Source: Saccharum officinarum
Lineage: Eukaryota > Streptophyta > Magnoliopsida > Poales > Poaceae
Length of the DNA stretch: 64,000 nucleotides
Direction: 5' to 3'
Assembly (NCBI GenBank): GCA_020631735.1
Contig: CM036162.1
Location: 87,493,852-87,557,851, forward strand
The translations under genes were made by a program, and so were the position numbers. Below are positions 38,249 to 47,859 of the stretch, piece after piece (position 1 is the stretch's first letter; every line of letters begins with the position of its first letter). The notes beneath the pieces were generated by a model, which ran no database searches, was not told where the DNA came from, and worked only from the letters and a program-made list of their open reading frames with translations.

Positions 38249-38715
38249 AGTACCTTCTCGTACTTAGGGTTTATTTCCACTTGTTGTAGGTTGTGATGTA
38301 TCATGGCTACTGCAAGAATTGGATGGCTCCTGCTGTAGTGGCGGAGTGTGGTCATGGGCATGACCCTTCTGAGCTATCTTATCTCTCATGTTTTTGTTGG
38401 AAATTGACCTTGGTACTGGCATGTATTTTAATTAAGATGATATTAGTTTCAAACTACTTTGCTTCCGCTACTTTTGAACTTGAGTTGTAATAACTCTATG
38501 GAACTCCGATCTATGTTAAATTACTTGTAATAATAGATGTAACATGTGACTTGTTATGTTGAACCACTACGATCTTGGCTTGTATGTTGGTTGGTTTGAA
38601 ATCCCTCATGATTTCATTGGACTACCGGAGTTATAGGAGCTTAAGTACGGGAATTTAATTACTCCGGCGATTGTTTTTGTACTTTTGTTCTTATAATTTG
38701 GGCGATTCCGTTACA

Positions 38716-40684
38716 CATGATGTTGAGTTTGATAAAACAAATGTCTCTCAAGATGAGGAAGACAACTTGGATGATGTGAGCGGAACTCAATTAGTTAATG
38801 CTATGAAAGAGATGGACATTAGTGATATTAGACCAAAGCAAGTGATTGATGTGGATGACAACAAAGATCAAGTGCTCCAAAGTCCAATTACACAACCTAG
38901 TGGTTCTCTAATGTAAAATCAAACTAGTACATCATTTCAAGTGCAACAAGATCAACAAGTGGCTAGTTCATCATCTCCAACTCATGATCACCATCAACAT
39001 CTAAGCAATCAAGTCCAAGTGCTTCAACCAACTAACATTGCTAGATACCATCTATTGGATTCCATCATTGGTGACATACAAAGGGGAGTTCAAACTAGAT
39101 CAAGATTGGCATTATTTTGTGCATACTCTTCTTTTGTGTCAATGAAAGAACCCAAGGACATTAATAAAGTATTGATAGATCCGGATTGGGTAAATGCAAT
39201 GCATGAAGAGCTCAACAACTTTAAGAGAAATGAAGTATGGGAACTAGTTGAGAGACCTAGTGATCACAATATCATTGGAACAAAATGATTCTTTCACAAC
39301 AAGCAAGATCAAGATGGGATAGTAGTAAGGAACAAAGCAAGACTAGTGGCTCAAGGTTACACACAAATATAGGGTCTTGACTTTAGTGAAACATATGCCC
39401 CCGATTGCAAGATTTGAAGCAATTAGGATCTTACTTGCCTATGCTTGTGCTCATAATATCAAGCTATATCAAATGAATGTGAAGAGTGTATTTCTCAATG
39501 GGTACATTCAAGAGGAGGTGTATGTGGAGCAACCACCCGGTTTTGAAAATGACAAGGAATCCAATCATGTCTACAAGTTGAGAAAAGCTTTGTATAGATT
39601 GAAGCAAACACCTAGAGCATGGTATGAAAGATTAAGAGATTTCTTGCTATCCAAAGGATTTTTTATGGGCAAAGTGGATACTACTCTCTTCACCAAGAAG
39701 ATTAGGAAAAACTTATTTATGTTGTAAATATATGTTGATGATATCATATTCGGTTTAACCAATCAAGATTTTTGTGATGAGTTTGGGAAGATGATGGCAA
39801 AGGAGTTTGAAATATCAATGATTGGTGAACTTAGTTTCTTTCTTGGACTTCAAATCAAACAAATAAAAGAAGAAACATTTATAAGCCAAGCCAAGTACAT
39901 CAAGGATATGCTAAAGAAGTTTGGCATGAAAGATGCAAAGGGCATTACAACTCCAATGAGCACTAATGGAAGCTTGGATAATGACAAGAGTGACAACATG
40001 GTGGATTAAAAGCTATATAGATCAATGATTGGTAGCCTACTCTATGTGACGGCATCAAGGCCCGATGTGATGTTTAGTGTATGCATGTGTGCAAGATTTC
40101 AAGCCTCACTAAGAAAAAGTCATTTGAAGGCAACAAAGAAAATATTGAGATACTTAAAGCATACATAAGATGTTGGATTGTGGTATCCCAAAGGTGCAAG
40201 CTTTGAGCTAGTTGGTTATTCAGATTCTGACTATGCCGGTGACAAAGTTGAGAGAAAGAGCACCTCCGGGACTTGTCAATTGTTGAGAAGATCACTTGTC
40301 TCATGATCATTCAAGAAGTAAAATAATATCGCACTCTCTACCTCCGAGGCCGAATACATCGCCATAGGTAGTTGTTGTGCACAAATCTTGTGGATGAAGG
40401 CAACATTAAAAGAATTTGGAATCAACTTCAAAAATGTGCCATTGCTATGCGACAATAAAAGTGTCGTGAAACTTACCAACAATCCAGTTCAGCATCAAAG
40501 AACAAAGTATATTGATGTTTGTCATAACTTCATTAGAGATCATCCACAAAAGGGTGACATTGCTATTGAGAGTGTGGGCACTGAAGATCAATTAGCCGAT
40601 CTATTCACCAAGCCACTTGATGAGAAGAGATTTCACAAGCTAAAGAATGAGTTGAACATACTTGACTTCTCCAACATGAGTTGA
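38716..40684 (+). pseudogene. Copia-3 pol part 2: reverse transcriptase and RNase H, many stops
   Basis: The sequence resumes in the integrase-RT linker (HDVEFDKTN). The RT region runs from DWVNAMHEEL (about 39184) through YVDD at 39731-39742. RNase H shows YSDSDYAGD near 40220 and STSEAEYIAIG near 40340, ending at 40684. Stops are at 38914, 39286, 39370, 39725, 40007, 40166, 40304 and 40319, and a one-base frameshift lies near 39400. Catalytic motifs survive, but the protein could not be made. Confidence 0.9.
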
Positions 40685-41800
40685 TGCACCCCAATGATAT
40701 GACATGCCTCTCCTTCAAGCCCCAAGGTACAATTGGTTGACATGTCATACATTCTATGATAAGGACTTGTTTAGTGCATCTAGTCATAATTTACATGTTG
40801 TAGGCTCATTCATGAAAATCAAATGAATTTGAAGTTTATATGGTGCCACTATTGTTTCCATGACTTGTATGATGTAGTGGTAGCATATAACTTGTTTGAG
40901 AAGCTTGTGATCCTAAGTGTTTAATCTAGAAAACTTGTCTAAATATTTGCTTCAACATGGTGCATGATAACCCTTCTAGTGAGGTGTGAAGAAGCTTGTC
41001 CTTGGATCAAACCGAAGCATTTTATTCATGCAAGCAATCTAGGTTAAACCACAAACTTGATCCTCACCCCATAATATGACATGATAATCTATCTAAAATT
41101 GGTCTCTTATGGTCATTGGTGCCAAAGGGAGAGAAAATATTATTCACAAAGATAGATTCTAAAGGGGAAGAAAACCTAAAAGGGAGAAAATGATAAAAGA
41201 AGAGGGTCAACTAAACTTTTGAGCACACAAGTAGGGGGAGCAAGCGCTTAAACATGAATGTTGCATTTCTTTGTGCAAAGCATATGTATGATGCATAGTT
41301 ATGTATTTCTTTTTCTCCGATATATTGCTTGTGTGATGTTTTGCTAGTATACAATTGAATGGTGTATTGAGATACTAGCATAAATAGGAAGTAGTTAGAT
41401 TTTTATTGCTTCATATATTCCAAAGTGGTACTAGAGCCTTACTTATAATGTTGATCTCACGAGGTTTCTAGTTATGCTTGTGCTTTTTTAAGTGGTATCT
41501 AACTACACAAGGTGCTAAGATGGTGTTTATCGCTACTCCGATGGTATCACGCTTCAAAGGTCTATAATCTAAAATACTTAGCACCTATTGGTAGTCAATG
41601 CTCCTATATTTTCCTATCTAAACATGTATGCTTCCTAAATCTAAAAATATAGCATACATGTAGGGGAAGCCATTGCTATCAACTTGATTTCATGATCACT
41701 TGTCCATATTTCTTACACATAGTAACATATTTGGGCAATGTGACATGAAGTCAATCAAAATTTTATCATAACATCTTTGTGAAAGGGTTGTCACCAATTA
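40685..41800 (+). other. Copia-3 3' non-coding region
   Basis: About 1.1 kb between pol and the 3' LTR with no supported ORF. A purine tract GTAGGGGGAGC at 41231 matches the extra tracts in copia-2. Confidence 0.7.
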
Positions 41801-41816
41801 CCAACAAGAGAAAGAT
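41801..41816 (+). promoter_or_regulatory. Copia-3 3' polypurine tract, degenerate
   Basis: CCAACAAGAGAAAGAT abuts the LTR start at 41817. It aligns with the intact copia-2 tract AAAAAGGGGGAGAT but has lost most of the G run. Confidence 0.7.
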
Positions 41817-43622
41817 TGAAAGCTCTATGTTTGGTGTTGGTAATTAGTGACAATATCCAAGTACTAATCATGTGTTTAAGATTGTATGTAGCAAAGGATG
41901 ATTAGCACATAGCATGGTGAAGCATGATGATCAAGTGTGGATGATGAAATGCTTACCATGGTGATGAAAGAGGAACAAGGTGCACCCCTATGATGATCAA
42001 GGCAAAGGTATATGCTAGGGGTTGTACTTTAGTAACGAAGACACCTGGTGGTTATGTGGTTACATTATAGGCTAGATAACCGTACTATAAAGAGGGGGAT
42101 GACACGACTATTGACCTCCTAAGTGCCTCTAGATGTGCATTTCATAATCATATGCATTTGGATAGAGCACATATTCCTCGCCCTACGTGCTTAACTTGAA
42201 AATGAGCTAAAACATGTGTTTAGATGTTACACATATCTAGTATAGCTCATATGTGAAAGGGTGAAACAAGTGGAGTAAGAAAAGATGGAAATTTGCTTGA
42301 GTTAGAGGCGACAGACGCCGGCTCCGGGAGCGACAGACGCCGTGGGCGTGTCCTGTCGGGCAGCCCTAGCTGCGGCTCTCAGCGCACGCGCGACACACAC
42401 GCTACGTTAGCATCTGTCGCCCAGGGTTTCGCGGACGGGCGAGCGTGCGAGCGACAGACGCTCGGGCGCATCAGTCGAGCGTTCACCGGACATGTCTGTC
42501 GGCTTGAAAACGGTCGCGGGTCTTTTCTGGATAGCGTCCATAGCAGTGACATACGCTGGGGGCAAAATTGACCGATGCATCAGACATGGATGGAGATGAC
42601 CATTGAAATGTGAAGCTTCGTGGACACGTGGCGCTCGGGCGGGCATCAAACACCGAGACGACATCTATCGGGCGCGACAGCAGCCCAACGACTCTTTTCG
42701 AAGGGGCACGCCTATATATATTTGTTGGCCGGCTCTAGGGTATGACTCTTGGGATTTTGACATTCTTGACAACCCTTTGAGCTGAGCAACTTCCCTCCCA
42801 CTCATCTCTCTTGCTTGATCGCATATTCGAAGTGAGATTGAGTGATCCAAGTGCATTTGCTTATGATTTTGTATCTAGTTGGCACCTGTATGTTCTCTTG
42901 ATGCGGGATTCTTGTTTCTCTTAGTGGTTGCCGCCACCTAGACGGCTTGGAGCAGTTTAGAGGAGGTCCGACACAAGTGGTGTTTGTTCGTGGTCGGCTC
43001 CGGCATTGTGAGGGGTCTTATGCTTTGCCCGACAAAGCGTGAAAGGCAACATTAGTAAATTGCTCGTGTCATTGCAACCTCTTGCCATTTGGTAGGTTCT
43101 TGTGGCGCCTTTTGAGAGGCTCAGTGTGTGACCGATTAGCCACTGAACCACGTGGTTGAAGAGGGACACAACGGGGACTAGCGTGTCGACAAGCACGTGA
43201 ACCTCGGGATAAATCTTTGTGTCATTAGTTCTATATTATGATTGATTGATCCCGATGTTCGGTTATCTTGGAATTCATTGATCATCATTCTTGGTTGGCT
43301 CAATTCATCGCCCCTCGGTGAAACCCCTCTAACTCACACTTGCATTACTTTCATAGTTGTATCTTACTAGTTTGTTTAGTGTAGCTAGAGTAGCTCTTTG
43401 CTTTGGTAGCTTGCTAGCTCTAGTTGTTATTCTTCTTGCGGTTTAACTTGTGCGGTTGTGTGACATTTATTAGAATTATATATTGGATAGGTGGCTTGCA
43501 AACCCCCTTTAGGCTAAGTAAAACTAGCATCACGCTATTTGTTATATTGATAAACTTGTTTAGCATACTTTATAGAAAATTTTAATAGACTATTCACTCC
43601 CTCTAGCCATCGAGACCTTTCA
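41817..43622 (+). repeat. Copia-3 3' LTR, full length
   Basis: It runs from TGAAAGCTCT to GACCTTTCA, 1806 bp. GACAGACGC-type motifs occupy about 42307-42560. TATATATA is at 42713-42720 with TTGGCCGGC just after. The region from about 42352 matches the truncated 5' LTR. Confidence 0.92.
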
Positions 43623-43624
43623 AA

Positions 43625-43705
43625 CAGCCGCCACACATTCTTATCTGTGTAATGCTCCGCCTTCCTCTGCACGGTGGCAAACTCTGTAGCAGTGTTGGCG
43701 GCTTC
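43625..43705 (-). pseudogene. Possible exon fragment
   Basis: 27 codons on the minus strand read like ordinary protein (EAANTATEFATVQRKAEHYTDK and on), but a stop lies just upstream and copia-3 cuts the downstream side. No family is recognised. It could be a chance frame. Confidence 0.22.
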
Positions 43706-44075
43706 CAATTAAACAAGGTGCGTGACTTGCTAATAATGCACATCAACTATTTGTGAAAATGCCGTTCTGATTTCGCTCATTAATGTCCGTAATTATTTGA
43801 GCGCCCCATAAATTCCGGTGGAGGCCATGTAAGTGCCATGAAGAATGCAGTCTTCAGATTTATTTATCAGGACTGTAGTCCTACTAACAATTTTGACGGC
43901 CTGACTTCATTGTTTCAGTTTTGCCATTTTAAGATGCTAGAAATTCTAAGTGAACACTCACGTTTCAGCACCTGTCAGATGTTTCTTCCATTGATGCATA
44001 TTGTAGATTGAATCTAGATTGCTAGAACGGTAGATGTACGCCACCATATTTTGTTGCACATTTGTTCTCTACCAC
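43706..44075. other. Unassigned intergenic sequence
   Basis: AT-rich low-copy-looking sequence between the copia-3 end and the CACTA-like element. I see no gene or repeat structure. Confidence 0.5.
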
Positions 44076-44368
44076 TAACACTGGTACGGAGACGTACTAT
44101 ACAGGCGGGTCTATACCCATTTTCACTGACATTTTCCAGCACCGCCTGCGCTAAAGACCAGTGAAAATAGGACCACAGCACAGACGGTTGCTTTTGAACC
44201 GCCTGTGTAAATAATCCATTTACATAGGCGGTTCACTAAGTGAGCCACCTGTGAAAATAGATTTCCACTTGGCAAAGGTTAAAACGAAAAAACTAAAAAA
44301 AGAATTTTTTAATTGGGGGAGGGCCCCACCGGCATTTTTCGCGCAAAATTTGTGGCTACGTGGCCAAC

Positions 44369-44419
44369 GGGATTCAAACCCGTGACCTTTCCCTCGCACG
44401 TAACCTCCTCTACCACTCC
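44369..44419 (-). pseudogene. tRNA-like remnant (box A and box B)
   Basis: On the minus strand a box A-like AGTGGTAGAGGAGG (from about 44419) and a box B-like GGGTTTGAATCCC (44381-44369) are spaced as in a tRNA, with a stem-like CACGGGTTTGAATCCCGTTGG. No full cloverleaf or clear anticodon can be drawn. It is probably a tRNA-derived relic inside the CACTA-type element. Confidence 0.5.
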
Positions 44420-44499
44420 ACTGCACTGTCACTTGTGTTTATATCCTGTTTTTGTTATATACATTTAATACTAAACCGAGTATAAATTGCTTGTTTGAG

Positions 44500-44790
44500 G
44501 TCCTAAACGAATTCAAATCAAAAAGTTATCAACTACAAAGTTTCATAACTTTTCGAGATCTACAATTTTAATCTAGCAAGTTTTTCCATCCGAGGTCGTT
44601 TACAAAATTTGAATTTCAAATTTAAGAAATTCAAACGTAGTTTTGCATGACAAGATGAACTCAAATAAAAAAGTTGTCAACTACAAAGTTTCATAACTTT
44701 TTGAGATTTACAATTTTCATTTTGGGTGTTTTTCCATCCGAGGTTGTTTGAAAAATTCGAATTTTAAAATTTTGAAATTCAAACGTAGTT
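44500..44790. repeat. Degenerate tandem duplication, period about 148 bp
   Basis: Two diverged copies of a unit beginning AACTACAAAGTTTCATAACTTT occur at about 44530 and 44678, both followed by TTTTTCCATCCGAGG. Confidence 0.7.
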
Positions 44791-44948
44791 TTACACTGGC
44801 GGTTGCCTTTAGTAACCGCATGTGGAAATTCATTTCCATAGGCAGTTACAAAGTCATGACCCACCCATTTTTTTACACAGCCGGCCCTAAAGTGAAACCG
44901 CCAGTAAAAAAAGGACCGCCGGCTTAGAGCTCTTTTCTACTAGTGTAA

Positions 44949-46860
44949 TGTGACTGATTTAGTATTCCAGCACTATTGTGATCTGCTTTAGGTGTTTAGT
45001 GCCTACTGTTTACAGACTTGATACTAAATCAAGCAAGCAAGGTATTGGAAGGAGAATTTGTCATGAATAATGATTGCCTTAGATTCCGGTGAGCATCATT
45101 GGGATTGATTCGTTTTAATTTACCACCCATTACATTAGCTCTCCAGGGCATTGTGTTCCCTATATATCCTGGGTTCTAACTTCTAAGTGAGCAGTCAGCA
45201 TCAAATGTGGATTCAAAGCAACAAAGAAGATCAATATGATCGTTATTTTTTCCTTTACCATTTTGTGTTGTTCCTTTTTCTTGTGGTTATTTAATATAGA
45301 TTATCTATTTGGCTCTTTCAAGATTTGCCAGGACCATGAATACGGACATGTGGTAGTAGTGAGTGACGATCTCATACAAGCATCAGGGGGTAAGCCTCAC
45401 CGGTCCCCAAAGGAGTAATCTTCTTTTTTGCTATACACGGTATACCATTTGTTATGTTACCTTGCCATATAGAATCCTTTGCATTTTGTATATGAACCCG
45501 CTTTCCTATTATGTTACTTTGTGATATGAAATTCTTTCTTGGGGCTCAAGTACTCACTTCAGCCCTTCTGAGCCTTCAGACCTTCTGAGGCCCCCACAGC
45601 TGCTGCAGCATGATCTCCTGCAACAAGCTGTAGCACCCAATAACCATTATGCCCTTGGTGCTGCCGCTGCTGCTGCCCACCAAGTTGTTCGTGAGTGACA
45701 TCTCAGACCCTGGTTGTGACTCTAATTAGACCTCCTACATGAAGATAGGCTTAGAAATTTCTGAAGTTTCTTGTGATTGCTTGCATTGATTACCTAAGAT
45801 AGCTCACATGATAAGTGTGCACCTAAGCAAATATCAGTTGTTTTGATGTGTAACTCATCTCATTGACATGAGTTTTAGGCACTCTAAAGTTTTAGTCTAT
45901 AGTTCGATCCATCGAGAAACTATGTCACTTCATGAACCATTGATACCTAACGTTCATGTACACATCATTTATCAGATGCATGATCAGACCGTGCTCGGCA
46001 AAAAAAACAGAACAGTCCTCATCTTCAAGGCTGCCTACAACGAGGTAATAATCTGAGCATTGTTAATTTCATGGTTCGATGATTGTTGTAACCTATGAGT
46101 TCCCTGATTAGCCTCCTGGTTTGCTAATCAGGACTTCAGCATTTATAGATGGTAAGATAAATGAAAATAATATTTTAATTCTGTTACTTTTATATTTTTG
46201 GTTCCTATACAGAAGTTGCAAGACTTTGTTGCCTTAGAAAGACTACAATGATCTTTTTTGTTTCCTGCATCCTGGTTTCAGCAAGCTGATGATCATGACA
46301 AACATTTTTATGTTGACCAATCTACACGTCATCCGTAAACTTACATTGTCAACGTTGAACTTGGCATCGTGGGGTAGAGCCACACAGCTTGGTTGTACTT
46401 CATCCATTTATGTGTCTGCATAGATGAATCTTACCTGATATGTCCTCTCATTCTGCCATATAGCAAAGGGCCATATATATTTTTTTCTTATATAATGTAT
46501 TATCATGATGAGCACATTTGTGCAAACAATAATTATGATATTTTACTACATATTGCCTGCCAAAATAGCAGTTCACAGCTGCTGCTAATTGTTTACTTCT
46601 GCATTTGTATCATCAGCTGCGGCTAATTGTTCCCTCCAGCATTTTCATGTCTGTTACTGTTTAGTATATATAGGCACTCTAATGTAGTGCATGAAAAATC
46701 TCAGGGTTATATACTTTATTCACCATCTAAGTCACTAATCATTCTTTTACAATAGTGTCTTAGCATCCGGTCAAAATTATGTCTAAGATGAGACTAATAT
46801 AATTCATTATAAAAAATACACATCCTGTTGATTACAGCAACCAAAATCACTCCCCTACAC
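44949..46860. other. AT-rich stretch with doubtful exon-like segments
   Basis: Short plus-strand frames at 45236-45418 (ending QDHEYGHVVVVSDDLIQASGG before a GTAAGC) and 45868-46056 (ending FKAAYNE before a GTAATA) look exon-like, but no family is recognised. They lie upstream of a Helitron 3' end and could be captured gene pieces. Confidence 0.3.
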
Positions 46861-46873
46861 GTTCTAAAATTCG

Positions 46874-46902
46874 GGCGCGGCGAAGCGCGCCTGCTGACCT
46901 AG
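46874..46902 (+). mobile_element. Helitron 3' terminus
   Basis: A GC-rich hairpin (GGCGCG 46874-46879, CGCGCC 46886-46891, six-base loop) is followed by seven bases and CTAG (46899-46902), then T. Hairpin plus CTRR inserted before T is the Helitron 3' signature in grasses. The 5' TC end could not be located, so element length is unknown. Confidence 0.7.
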
Positions 46903-47859
46903 TTTGATATAAAATGGAGGGTCTAGATCAAATCTCCTCTCTTCACTTAATCTTTTCCCTTTCTTCTTCCTCCACGTGTCTGTGCCCAACCCTAATCTCG
47001 AGTCTCAAACGAGTCGCTTACCCCGCTGCCTTCGCCTCCGCCTCCTACTAGCCTGGTTCCAGTGGCTCCCCCGCCTCCGAATCTGTCGCCCTCCACCATG
47101 ACCCGACTCTAAAATTCATAGGATGTGTCTCCTCTCCATCTTCTTCATCTCAAGCGGAGCTCCCCCGCCACCATCGCTTCCCGCCCGGCTCCGGTGGCGC
47201 CTCAATGCCTTCGCTGCCGCATACAACCGCCGCCATGCTAATCCGGTGGAGGTCACTAGGCTATCTCTGTCATGCCCCCGCCCTTGCTCCACCCAACCGC
47301 CTTCCCCAACTGCCCGGCCAGCAGGGCCACCATTGCCTTGCCCCAGGCCACCCCTACGCCCACCACCATCGTACTTCTCCCATAGCAATCCTTCTAAGGC
47401 CACCAGAGTTGGAAAAGAAGAACCCGTGACACTTTTTGACTGGACAAAAAAATTCAAGTTAGCTTTACTCCTTTCTTAAGGGCTTGTTTGGTTCGTTGCT
47501 AGAGTTTGCCACACTTCACCAAAACATTTCCTGTTTATACTTATATATATCATTTTGTTTCTAAGAGTTATACCAATAGGATTACTGTATGCAATCGTGC
47601 TCGTGCCCTGTGTTTTAATCAAATTGATCAGCAGAATAAGCTAAACTCATGATGTAACTTTTGGCTAAGCAAACGTCATCATATTATAGGCAATGTCTCA
47701 ATTATTTCCCACTATCAGCAATGAGCGCAGCTCAGGCACCACGACCATAGGTAGGTGCAAAACTTACACTGTTACACACGACCAAAAAGCAATGCATGTC
47801 AACATATTAGTACCATATATCAGGACTCGTCTCTTCTGAATCACCACCCTCACCGAAGC
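46903..47859. other. Intergenic stretch between Helitron end and peroxidase
   Basis: Bases about 46930-47460 are C-rich and resemble a plant 5' leader with overlapping Pro-rich frames on both strands (47116-47479), none with a recognised domain. Bases 47480-47859 are AT-rich and should include the peroxidase 3' untranslated region. Confidence 0.4.

Larger units (their letters stand above)
22391..38715 (+). mobile_element. Solo LTR of a Ty3/gypsy-type family, split by the LARD; TSD CATGA
   Basis: The outer ends are TGTAACACCC (22391) and TCCGTTACA (38715), flanked by CATGA at 22386-22390 and 38716-38720. After removing the LARD and one AGTAC copy it is about 1.7 kb (22391-23639 plus 38254-38715). 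No primer site, polypurine tract or interior was found, so a solo LTR left by LTR-LTR recombination is the simplest reading. Both termini and the region around 23580-23639 and 38254-38700 are homologous to the LARD LTR in inverse orientation, so the two families are related. Confidence 0.85.
17631..43622 (+). mobile_element. Copia-3: decayed Ty1/copia (Sirevirus-like) element, 5' end outside window, interrupted by solo LTR plus LARD
   Basis: A partial 5' LTR (17631-18916) matches the 3' LTR (41817-43622). The interior holds gag, protease, integrase, then, after a 16.3 kb insertion (22391-38715), reverse transcriptase and RNase H. The missing first part of its 5' LTR should lie left of the window, beyond copia-1, which inserted into it. 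At least a dozen stops and several frameshifts make it the oldest copia element here. The TSD candidate AACAG at 43623-43627 cannot be paired inside the window. Confidence 0.92.
44079..44945. mobile_element. Small non-autonomous CACTA-type element
   Basis: The ends are CACTGGTACGGAGACG (left) and, as inverse complement of the right end, CACTAGTAGAAAAGAG. TAA flanks both sides (44076-44078, 44946-44948), the 3-bp duplication expected for CACTA elements. Subterminal stretches carry repeated motifs such as AGGCGGTT and AACCGCC in both orientations. The 867-bp interior has no transposase. Confidence 0.75.

Noticed and set aside
47116..47479. Pro-rich gene between Helitron end and peroxidase
   Set aside because: Frames of similar length on both strands, no domain and no splice support; left as unassigned.
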